The translations under genes and the position numbers were made by a program. From contig NZ_JAATVY010000003.1 in the NCBI RefSeq assembly GCF_011947195.1, positions 62,001-126,000 on the forward strand: a DNA stretch of 64,000 nucleotides. Direction: 5' to 3'. This document shows, in pieces, positions 24,480 to 30,872 of the stretch. Each line of letters begins with the position of its first letter. Position 1 is the first letter of the stretch. The notes below the pieces were generated by a model, which ran no database searches, was not told where the DNA came from, and was given only the letters and a program-made list of their open reading frames with translations. The DNA comes from Planosporangium thailandense. GTDB taxonomy: Bacteria > Actinomycetota > Actinomycetes > Mycobacteriales > Micromonosporaceae.

Positions 24480-25202
24480 TCACCGTCGCGCCTCCGTGAG
24501 CTTCGACCCGGCCCGCTCGAGCCAGTGGCGGCCTAGCGCGCGCATTCGAGCGTCATCTGACTCGGCCATGTCCAGCGCTGCCACCGCCAGGGGCACTGGC
24601 CTCCCCGGCTCCAGCACGGCGGACGCGTCCTCGGGTCGGTACATGCGCAGCTCGACCTGTCCGTGCGGGTCCGGTTCCAGGGAGTAGCGGCGTTCGAGTG
24701 CGGAGAGTTCGGCAGCGGAGACATAGCCGACTGCGTCGTCGCCGGGGCTCACATCCAGCCCGTGCAGCGCAGCGGCTCGGGCCCTGCCCGGGGAAACCGC
24801 CGGGTCGGCGAGCAGGTCGGCAATCAGGCCAGGATGCGCCCAGTAGCGCCGAGGCTCAGCGCGCCGACGTAGCAACTGCACCCATTGCTCGCCGGTTCGT
24901 GGCTCGAGCAGCACCCGTGACAGCCGGTGGCGCAGTTGACGATCACTGACCTGTCGCACTCCAGTGGTGAGATCACTGCCAAATGCTCGCAGCACGGCCC
25001 ACGCCAGCCGTGGACCGGCCGGTCGTCCTGGCGCCGGCGCGTCGGCGGCACGTCGGCGCACGCTCGCCTCATCCACCAGGACGTGCCGGCCGACCTGCTC
25101 GTAGGCCAACTCACCTGTGGCGAGCAACTGACGGATCCGCGGCACGCTCACCCCAAGCTGTGCCGCCGCTTGCGGTACTGAAAGCCACTTCCGCTCCGCC
25201 AT
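24480..25202 (-). CDS. HTH (excisionase-type) DNA-binding protein, probable antitoxin/regulator
   Basis: A 240-residue protein. Residues about 1-50 form a MerR/excisionase-type helix-turn-helix: WLSVPQAAAQLGVSVPRIRQLLATGELAYEQVGRHVLVDEASV. The rest is Arg/Leu-rich and helical (LRHRLSRVLLEPRTGEQWVQLLRRRAEPRRYWAHP..., then ALHGLDVSPGDDAVGYVSAAELSALERRYSLEPD). ATG 25202 is chosen by homology start and AAGGG 8 nt upstream. The partner downstream is a nucleotidyltransferase. A 34-bp palindrome begins 1 bp upstream of the start, which suggests autoregulation. The pairing resembles AbiE-type modules with the regulator gene first. Confidence 0.75.
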   Translation of the reverse strand: MAERKWLSVPQAAAQLGVSVPRIRQLLATGELAYEQVGRHVLVDEASVRRRAADAPAPGRPAGPRLAWAVLRAFGSDLTTGVRQVSDRQLRHRLSRVLLEPRTGEQWVQLLRRRAEPRRYWAHPGLIADLLADPAVSPGRARAAALHGLDVSPGDDAVGYVSAAELSALERRYSLEPDPHGQVELRMYRPEDASAVLEPGRPVPLAVAALDMAESDDARMRALGRHWLERAGSKLTEARR

Positions 25203-25240
25203 CACACAACCCTTCTCGTACAAGAAGCATTGTGTGACAC
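25203..25240 (-). promoter_or_regulatory. Palindromic operator of the HTH/nucleotidyltransferase module
   Basis: Nested arms share one centre at 25219.5: CACACAA (25203-25209) with TTGTGTG (25230-25236), CTTCT (25212-25216) with AGAAG (25223-25227), and a central GTAC. A further GTGT-G-ACAC palindrome overlaps its outer edge (25232-25240). It covers the ribosome-binding site region of the HTH gene, so binding would block translation initiation or a promoter there. The HTH protein is the obvious candidate ligand, by inference. Confidence 0.68.
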
Positions 25241-25356
25241 GTTGTCCCTTCCGTCAATAAACTCTTCTCGAAGGAAAAGGTTTGTGTAACGCGGATGCAA
25301 AGCGTTCACGGCCAGTTCGCCATGGTCGCCGAACGGTCTCTGTCCGTCATCTCCGG

Positions 25357-25450
25357 TACGGTGATCAAGAATTCGCAGGTAGCGGCACATGTCCGGAACG
25401 GCTTGACGCCTGTTTCGAAACCGACCGGTAGCGCTCGTAGTGCGTGGACA
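25357..25450 (+). repeat. Third, decayed att-like repeat
   Basis: Bases 25357-25450 align with 23404-23500 at roughly three quarters identity, including GCAGGTAGCGGC, TTGACGCCTG, AACCGACCGGTA and CTCGTA-TGCGT. It therefore repeats the right end of the left element together with the beginning of the tRNA-derived core, but loses similarity after the anticodon-stem region. It marks an older right boundary or a second element containing the HTH/nucleotidyltransferase module. The surrounding 25261-25870 has no convincing gene. Confidence 0.65.
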
Positions 25451-25887
25451 AGAAGAGTGCCGTCCAGCTCATCTGGCCGAAAGTGCCACAAGGACATCGT
25501 GGCCGTTACCGGGAGTCCGGCAGTGGGCCACCTCGTCGTGCAGGTCGCATGCCATGCCACACCCCGGTCGTCAGCCGAGCGAGACCGGAAGGTTCTCGAT
25601 GACGCGAAGGAACTACGACACCGTCGCTAGCCCGGGGACCGCTACGAGCCTGGCGCCCATCGCAGTGGCATGTCTGGAATGGATGCCGACAACTTTTCGC
25701 GGAGCGGCCTGTTCAACGTGAACGGGTCCGACGCCCGGCGCATCTTGGGGGTTGCAGCCAACGCCACATCTTTCGACGAGTCCGCCGCGAAGCGTGCGGC
25801 CCACCCACGCGGCACCGTCCGGGACATGCTCGATCAGGAGCCGAGCCGAGCCATAGGCCCATGCGATTGGAAGGAGTTTCTGGCACC

Positions 25888-25956
25888 ATGTGGTTCATGC
25901 AGCCGCACCGCGAGCGAATGATGCGCCCCTTCTCGGGGCTCCTCGGCGTGCGCTAG
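25888..25956 (+). CDS. Met-rich leader peptide of the MetRS gene
   Basis: A 22-codon ORF with AAGGAG at 25871-25876, 11 nt before ATG 25888. Methionine codons are at positions 1, 4, 11 and 12 (the last two adjacent), with Trp and Phe at 2-3, and it ends in TAG 25954-25956. It lies 86 bp before a methionyl-tRNA synthetase gene and is followed by a GC-rich hairpin. This is the classic layout of ribosome-mediated attenuation: slow decoding of Met codons would change folding of the leader and allow transcription of the synthetase. No database check was possible. Confidence 0.7.
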   Translation: MWFMQPHRERMMRPFSGLLGVR

Positions 25957-25995
25957 CAAGACCACCAACGACCAGGCCCCTGTCTCGCGGGGCCT
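25926..25995 (+). promoter_or_regulatory. Attenuator: competing hairpins before metG2
   Basis: AGGCCCC (25974-25980) and GGGGCCT (25989-25995) form a perfect 7-bp stem with an 8-nt loop after the leader peptide. Within the leader ORF, CCCC (25926-25929) and GGGG (about 25935-25938) can pair, and these strands can also pair with parts of the later stem, giving mutually exclusive structures. There is no U-tract, as is common for actinobacterial attenuators. Confidence 0.55.
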
Positions 25996-26042
25996 GCTGC
26001 GTCGTCTCCCGCTCATGGCAGGGCGAACGAATGAGGGAGACG

Positions 26043-27566
26043 ATGACCGCTGACGGGCGCTTCTACATCACGACAGCCATCCCCTATGTCAACGCCGCGC
26101 CGCATCTCGGGCACGCGCTTGAGCTGGTGCAGGCGGACGTGCTCGCGCGTCATCGCCGGCTGCGCGGGCAGCCGGTCCGGTTCCTGACCGGAACCGACGA
26201 CAACGCGCTCAAGAACGTCGCCGCCGCCCGTGCCGCCGGGGTGGACGTGCGCACCTTCGTCGACGACAACGCCGCCCGGTTCGCCGCGCTGCGCGACCCG
26301 TTGTCGCTGTCGTTTGACGACTTCATCCGCACCAGCGCCGACCCGCGCCATCCTGTTGGGGTGGCGCGACTGTGGCGGGAGTGCGCCGCCACCGGCGACT
26401 TCTACCGCCGACGTTACGAGGGGCTGTACTGCGCCGGCTGCGAGCAGTTCTATCCGGAGGCGGAACTGCCCGACGGGCTCTGCCCGGAGCACCGGGTGGC
26501 GCCCGAACCGGTCGCCGAGGAGAACTGGTTCTTCCGCCTGTCCCGGTACACCGACCGTCTGCTGGACATCCTCGAGACCGGCCAGGTGCGCGTCGAACCG
26601 GCCGTCCGCCGCAACGAGGTGCTCGCGTTCGTACGCGCCGGCCTGGCCGACTTCAGCGTCTCGCGCCCGGCCGCGCGGGCCAGCGGCTGGGGCATCCCGG
26701 TGCCCGGCGACCCGGGCCAGGTGGTCTATGTGTGGTGGGACGCCCTCACCAACTACGTCACCGCGCTCGGCTACGGCACCGACGAGCCCGGCTACGAGCG
26801 GTGGTGGGTGGGGTCGGCCGAGCGGGTCCACGTCATCGGCAAGGGCATCGTCCGCTTCCACGCGGTGTACTGGCTGGCCCTGCTGCTGTCGGCCGGCCTA
26901 CCGCTGCCCACCGCCGTGTTCGTCCACGACTACCTGACCGTGGACCGGGTGAAGCTGGCCAAGAGTGCCGGCAACGCCGTCGACCCGACGGGCCTGGTCG
27001 ACCGGTACGGCGTGGACGCGGTCCGCTGGTGGCTGCTCCGCGACGTTGCCCGGGTCGGTGACACCGACTTCACCGTCGAACGGTTGGTGCACCGCGCCAA
27101 CGGCGACCTGGCCAACGGGCTCGGCAACCTGGTCAACCGCACCCTGACCCTGGTGCACAAGTACCGTGACGGGCAGGTGCCCCAGGCGCTCCACGCCGGT
27201 GAAGTCGCCCGCCTGGCGGACGCATGCGCCGCGCTTGCTGGCCGCGTCGACCGAGCCCTCGACGACTTCGACTTCCGAGCCGCCACCGACGCCCTGTGGT
27301 CGGTGGTCGACGAGGGCAACCGACTGGTGGAGGCCGCGCGCCCGTGGGAGCTCGCACGGGCGGAGCGCGCCCGTGACGGATCCGCCGCTGAGCGGCTCGA
27401 TGCGGTGTTGGCCAGCCTGGTTGGCGCGTGCCGGGTGCTCGCCGTCGAGTTGCAGCCGTTCCTTCCGACCGGTGCGCAGCGCCTACGCGACCAGTTGTTG
27501 GCCGGAGCCCGCGTCGGTCGGCCACAGCCAGCCTTTCCTCGTCTGGAGCAGCCGAGGGAGGAGTAA
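26043..27566 (+). CDS. metG: Methionyl-tRNA synthetase, probable second copy
   Basis: About 507 residues. Class I motif HLGH (HIGH) lies in AIPYVNAAPHLGHALELVQADV (about 14-35). A zinc-knuckle region CAGCEQFYPEAELPDGLCPEH follows at about 128-148; then come AEENWFFRLSRY, VYVWWDALTNY and HVIGKGIVRFHAVYW. The KMSKS equivalent is KLAKSAGN (about 300), with an anticodon-binding helical domain to the end and no C-terminal dimerisation domain. TGTDDNALKN replaces the TGTDEHG form found in many housekeeping enzymes. ATG 26043 follows GAGGGAG; ATG 26031 is possible. A Met-rich leader peptide and hairpin precede it. Its position in a tRNA-linked accessory region suggests a second, conditionally expressed enzyme, perhaps tolerant to a MetRS inhibitor. 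Confidence 0.9.
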   Translation: MTADGRFYITTAIPYVNAAPHLGHALELVQADVLARHRRLRGQPVRFLTGTDDNALKNVAAARAAGVDVRTFVDDNAARFAALRDPLSLSFDDFIRTSADPRHPVGVARLWRECAATGDFYRRRYEGLYCAGCEQFYPEAELPDGLCPEHRVAPEPVAEENWFFRLSRYTDRLLDILETGQVRVEPAVRRNEVLAFVRAGLADFSVSRPAARASGWGIPVPGDPGQVVYVWWDALTNYVTALGYGTDEPGYERWWVGSAERVHVIGKGIVRFHAVYWLALLLSAGLPLPTAVFVHDYLTVDRVKLAKSAGNAVDPTGLVDRYGVDAVRWWLLRDVARVGDTDFTVERLVHRANGDLANGLGNLVNRTLTLVHKYRDGQVPQALHAGEVARLADACAALAGRVDRALDDFDFRAATDALWSVVDEGNRLVEAARPWELARAERARDGSAAERLDAVLASLVGACRVLAVELQPFLPTGAQRLRDQLLAGARVGRPQPAFPRLEQPREE

Positions 27567-27807
27567 CAGGAGGCGCGACCCCACTGCCGGCGGCCTCGGC
27601 ACGTGCCGGGCGGGAGGGAAGGGTGTTGCCGCCGACCATCGGCGGCCCACTGACGAGCTGCAACTCGGAGGCGGCCCGGGTGCCGTTGATTGAGCTGGTG
27701 ACCCGTGGACCGAAAATCGATAGTCACGTAGATCTCGGCGCTGCTCGCTCGTCTCGACTAATTTGTATCCAACGACGACGACTTCGTGATCATCTGAGGA
27801 GCGGGAT
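27567..27807. other. Spacer between metG2 and the deaminase gene
   Basis: It holds no convincing gene. The first half is GC-rich with imperfect hairpins (CCGCCGACCATCGGCGG around 27631-27647 may terminate metG2). The second half is AT-richer (ACTAATTTGTATCC, 27758-27771) and probably holds the deaminase promoter. Confidence 0.35.
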
Positions 27808-28266
27808 ATGCCTATTCTGCTTGACGGCCAGCCGGACACCTTCTTCGAGGCGGCGCTCCGTGAGGCGGAACAGGGGCTTGCGGAGGGCGGGGTGCCGATT
27901 GGCGCGGCCCTCGCTATGGACGGGGAATTGTTGGCGGTCGGGCGCAACCTACGCGTGCAGAAGGACGACCCGATCGCGCATGGCGAGATGTCCTGCCTCC
28001 GCAACGCCGGCCGCCGTCAGACCTACAAGCAGACGACCCTCTACACAACTCTGTCCCCCTGTGAGATGTGCTCTGGCGCCATACTCCTGTTTGGCATCAA
28101 GAACGTGGTCGTCGGCGAGGCGACCACGTTCCCCGGGAACTTGACCATGCTGAGCGACCGCGGCGTCAATGTGACGTTGCTTTCCGACCCGCGCTGCGTG
28201 CGTCTAATGACACTGTTCCAGGAGCGCCATCCCGAGGTCTGGGCGGAAGATATCGGCCGCGCGTAG
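27808..28266 (+). CDS. Cytosine deaminase of the yeast Fcy1 type
   Basis: A 152-residue zinc deaminase. The active site reads HGEMSCLRNAGR (His and catalytic Glu, about 62-73) and TLYTTLSPCEMCSGAILLFG (two Cys zinc ligands, about 82-101). The C-terminus ERHPEVWAEDIGRA closely follows the yeast cytosine deaminase ending, and the LSDRGVNV and DPRCVRLM stretches also fit it. It would convert cytosine to uracil, and some relatives act on 5-modified or isocytosine-like bases. Bacterial CodA is a different amidohydrolase fold, so this is an uncommon type. ATG 27808 follows GAGGAGCGGG. It lies between two synthetase paralogues in the accessory region. Confidence 0.8.
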   Translation: MPILLDGQPDTFFEAALREAEQGLAEGGVPIGAALAMDGELLAVGRNLRVQKDDPIAHGEMSCLRNAGRRQTYKQTTLYTTLSPCEMCSGAILLFGIKNVVVGEATTFPGNLTMLSDRGVNVTLLSDPRCVRLMTLFQERHPEVWAEDIGRA

Positions 28267-28334
28267 CCACGGTACCGACGCACGAATTGGCCGTGTCGCA
28301 GCGTCGTGTCTGCGCGACCGCTTCGGTCGTTCCA

Positions 28335-28414
28335 GAGCGGCGCTCAGTGGTACGCGAGAGCGGTGCTCACGAAATCAGAGAGCACCGCTCTCGAAAAGTG
28401 AGAGCAATGCTCTC
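28335..28414. repeat. Four GAGC-N3-GCTC palindromes spaced 22-23 bp
   Basis: Palindromic sites with a 3-nt centre lie at 28335-28345 (GAGC-GGC-GCTC), 28358-28368 (GAGC-GGT-GCTC), 28378-28392 (GAGAGC-ACC-GCTCTC) and 28400-28414 (GAGAGC-AAT-GCTCTC). Their centres are at 28340, 28363, 28385 and 28407, that is 23, 22 and 22 bp apart, about two helical turns. Sites two and three also form a 14-bp inverted repeat (28355-28368 with 28380-28393). The region lies between two convergent genes, so it may terminate both, but the regular spacing also suggests cooperative protein binding. Confidence 0.75.
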
Positions 28415-28492
28415 TGTTTCTGAGTAGGCTTTCCAGGACGCTAATCGGCCGGGCGAAGCAGGTGGGTACGCCCCGCCCCGGCGGCTGCTCCA

Positions 28493-29665
28493 CTACACCT
28501 GACCTGTCAGCAGGGTGAGGACCAGATCGCGGGGCAGGCCGTGGGTGTCGTGCAGGTATCGGAAGTCGTCGTCGGTCAGCGGGCCGCGCGACAGTTGCCG
28601 GTCGACGAGAACGCGGCCGCGCTCGACCAGGTGGCGGAAGCGCCGTTCCTCCACGCACAACTGATCCCGTACGTGCGGAAGGTCAATGTCCTGACCGAAC
28701 AGGTCGACGGTGTGCTCGTACAGCTCCGGAGGAAGATCGCCCAGCGTACGGGTGGGGTCGTCGTGCCACAGCGTGGTCAGCGTGCGGCGGAGCAGGCGAC
28801 GCAGCACGTACCCACGGCCGGTGTTCGACGGCCGGACCCCGTCGCCGAGGACCACGATGCCGGACCGCAGGTGGTCGCAGACGGTTCTCAGGGACGGCCC
28901 GTCGAGACTCCACAGCCGGGTGAGGGTACGGGTCCACGGCTCGAACAGATCGCAGTCGAACACCGACCGCTTGCCCTGCAGGAGCATCAGCAGCCGCTCC
29001 AGGCCGATACCGGTGTCGACATTGGGCTGCTCAAGGGGCTCGAGGTGTCCGTCCTCGAAACGCCGGTAGCGCATCATCACGTGGTTCCACACCTCGACCC
29101 AGCGGTCGTCGGTGGTCGGAGTTCCCCGCGGCGGCAGGTCGCCGGTCCAGACGAAGATCTCCGAGTCGGGCCCGCACGGTCCGGTAGGGCCGTTGGACCA
29201 CCAGTTGTCCTCGACGGTCAACTCGACCGGAACGCCGAGTTCGGACCAGACCCGCTGGGACTCGATGTCCGGTCCGAGCTGCCGGTCGCCGCCGAACACC
29301 GTGGTGTACATGCGACCGGGCTCGATCCCGAACCCGTCGCGCAGGAGCTCGTACCCCCACCGCAGGCTCTGTGAGCCGAGGTAGTCGCCGAGCGACCACG
29401 AGCCGAGCATCTGGAACACGGTCAGGTGCGTGTGGTCGCCTACCTCGTCCAGGTCGGTGGTACGCAGACACCGCTGCACGTTGACCAGGCGCCTGCCGAG
29501 CGGATGGGGCCGGCCCTGCAGGTACGGCGTCAGTGGGTGCATGCCGGAGGTCGTGAACAGCACCGGGTCCCCGGACGGGGGTATCAGGGAGGTGCCGGTG
29601 ATGCGCTGGTGACCACGCTCGCGGAAGAACTCGACGAACGTGGTCAGGGTGTCGTGGATGTTCAT
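28493..29665 (-). CDS. Alanyl-tRNA synthetase catalytic-core paralogue without editing or C-Ala domains
   Basis: A 390-residue protein aligned with the N-terminal part of AlaRS: LFTTSGMHPLTPYLQG, QRCLRTTDLDEVGDHTHLTVFQMLGSWSLGDY, NGPTGPCGPDSEIFVW, VWNHVMMRYRRFEDG, NVDTGIGLERLLMLLQGK and DGVRPSNTGRGYVLRRLLRR are all in order. It ends soon after the motif LHDTHGLPRDL, where a full AlaRS (about 880 residues) would continue into the editing domain. It could form alanyl-adenylate and perhaps charge tRNA or another acceptor. ATG 29665 follows GGAAGG, which sits inside a stable hairpin. An Ala-rich leader peptide precedes it. Confidence 0.85.
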   Translation of the reverse strand: MNIHDTLTTFVEFFRERGHQRITGTSLIPPSGDPVLFTTSGMHPLTPYLQGRPHPLGRRLVNVQRCLRTTDLDEVGDHTHLTVFQMLGSWSLGDYLGSQSLRWGYELLRDGFGIEPGRMYTTVFGGDRQLGPDIESQRVWSELGVPVELTVEDNWWSNGPTGPCGPDSEIFVWTGDLPPRGTPTTDDRWVEVWNHVMMRYRRFEDGHLEPLEQPNVDTGIGLERLLMLLQGKRSVFDCDLFEPWTRTLTRLWSLDGPSLRTVCDHLRSGIVVLGDGVRPSNTGRGYVLRRLLRRTLTTLWHDDPTRTLGDLPPELYEHTVDLFGQDIDLPHVRDQLCVEERRFRHLVERGRVLVDRQLSRGPLTDDDFRYLHDTHGLPRDLVLTLLTGQV

Positions 29666-29673
29666 GGTGGAGG

Positions 29674-29708
29674 GGTCCTTCCGGGGTGGGTGGCGCCCGG
29701 AAAGGACC
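29674..29708 (-). promoter_or_regulatory. Hairpin sequestering the AlaRS-like ribosome-binding site
   Basis: GGTCCTTCCGGG (29674-29685) pairs with CCCGG-A-AAGGACC (29696-29708), giving 12 bp with one bulged A and a 10-nt loop. The GGAAGG ribosome-binding site on the minus strand (29677-29682) is inside the stem, so translation should depend on opening it. Confidence 0.6.
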
Positions 29709-29742
29709 GCTGGTGCGAGGTTCGAGCGGATCAGGTGGCGCA

Positions 29743-29767
29743 CCGGCGAGCCGTTTCCGGTCGCCGG
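29743..29767 (-). promoter_or_regulatory. Leader hairpin downstream of the Ala-rich peptide
   Basis: CCGGCGA (29743-29749) and TCGCCGG (29761-29767) form a perfect 7-bp stem with an 11-nt loop, starting 12 nt after the stop of the leader peptide on the minus strand. A ribosome stalled on the Ala codons or released at the stop would affect this stem and the following ribosome-binding-site hairpin. Confidence 0.5.
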
Positions 29768-29779
29768 CGGGAAAGAAGG

Positions 29780-29848
29780 TCAGACGGCGGCAACCGTCGA
29801 GCTGAAAGCTCGAGCGGCTGCGGCGGCAGTCGTACGGGTGACCTTCAT
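29780..29848 (-). CDS. Ala-rich leader peptide of the AlaRS-like gene
   Basis: A 22-codon ORF on the minus strand from ATG 29848 (or 25 codons from ATG 29857) to TGA 29780. Eight codons are alanine, five of them consecutive (positions 8-12), all GCN. It precedes the AlaRS-like gene by 114 bp with two hairpins between. The parallel with the Met-rich leader before the MetRS gene 3.9 kb away makes attenuation by alanyl-tRNA supply the best reading. The ribosome site is weak (AGAAG close to ATG 29848). Confidence 0.68.
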   Translation of the reverse strand: MKVTRTTAAAAARAFSSTVAAV

Positions 29849-29954
29849 GCTTCTCATCGTGCCAGCCGTCTGGCGTGACGCAACCGGATTGTGTCGCGGG
29901 ACTGAAAGTGCGTTGCCACCGACGTTCGGTACGCGCGACGCTCCGGACGTGCAG

Positions 29955-30854
29955 ATGCATGCCGAGCAGCTGACCATCCCGGTCGAGACGGTGCGTGAAC
30001 TGGTGGATGAACAGTTTCCCGAGTGGCGGAGCCTGCCTGTCAGGCGCATCGCTTCACAGGGGACGGTCAACGCCATCTTCCGTATCGGCGAACAGTTCGC
30101 CGCCCGGTTCCCGCTGGTGCCTCAGGACGTTGAGGCGGCGCGACGCTGGCTGGAGTCCGAAGCGGAAGCGGCCCGCACGCTGGTGGGCCGTACCCGGTTC
30201 GCCACCCCCGAGCCGGTCGCGCTCGGTGACGCAGGGGCCGGCTATCCGCTTCCGTGGTCGGTGCAGACCTGGATACCGGGCATCGTCGCCACCGACGAGG
30301 ACCCGGCGGAATCGGTCGCGTTCGCACATGACCTGGCCGAGTTCATCGCCGATGTGCGCGCCATCGACACGGGCGGCCGGACGTTCCGCGGGCACGGTCG
30401 AGGAGGCGACCTGCGATCCCACGACGGGTGGATGGAGACCTGCTTCCGCCGTAGCGAACAGCTTCTGGACGTTGCGCGGCTGCGCCGGATCTGGGCGGAC
30501 ATGCGGACCCTGCCGCGCGGAGAGACCAGGGACGCGATGACCCATGGTGACCTCATTCCGGGCAACGTGCTCGTGTCCAACGGGCGCCTGGCCGGAGTTC
30601 TCGACGTCGGCGGGCTGGGACCGGCTGACCCCGCGCTCGACCTTGTGAGCGCCTGGCACCTGCTCGATTCGGTGCCACGGCAGGCGCTCCGCGAGGACCT
30701 CGGCTGCGACGATCTCGAATGGGAGCGCGGCAAGGCGTGGGCGTTCGAGCAGGCGATGGGCGCCTTCTGGTACTACGTCGAAAGCAACCCGGCCATGAGC
30801 CAGATGGCCCGACGAACCCTGGACCGCATCACGGCCGACCGGTCACCAGCCTGA
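29955..30854 (+). CDS. APH-family phosphotransferase
   Basis: A 299-residue small-molecule kinase of the aminoglycoside phosphotransferase fold. The N-lobe has RRIASQGTVNAIFRIGEQFAARFPLVPQD. The catalytic Brenner motif is MTHGDLIPGNVLV (about residue 197-209), followed by the metal-binding VLDVGGLGPADPALDL, in which Val replaces the usual Phe of DFG. The substrate is unknown; relatives inactivate aminoglycosides, macrolides or hydroxyurea-like compounds. ATG 29955 is chosen over GTG 29949; the gene is divergent from the AlaRS-like leader. It closes the accessory cluster and is a plausible resistance gene. Confidence 0.82.
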   Translation: MHAEQLTIPVETVRELVDEQFPEWRSLPVRRIASQGTVNAIFRIGEQFAARFPLVPQDVEAARRWLESEAEAARTLVGRTRFATPEPVALGDAGAGYPLPWSVQTWIPGIVATDEDPAESVAFAHDLAEFIADVRAIDTGGRTFRGHGRGGDLRSHDGWMETCFRRSEQLLDVARLRRIWADMRTLPRGETRDAMTHGDLIPGNVLVSNGRLAGVLDVGGLGPADPALDLVSAWHLLDSVPRQALREDLGCDDLEWERGKAWAFEQAMGAFWYYVESNPAMSQMARRTLDRITADRSPA

Positions 30855-30872
30855 GCCGGGGAGCGGTCCGGC

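Noticed and set aside
25670-25921. ORF with a weak DnaJ-like ILGVAANAT stretch
   Set aside because: Only a few residues fit, no HPD motif, atypical composition, and it runs over the Met leader peptide.
28355-28393. Simple rho-independent terminator as the whole explanation of the palindromes
   Set aside because: There is no T-run directly after the stem and four phased units exceed what a terminator needs; termination is kept as a possible secondary role.
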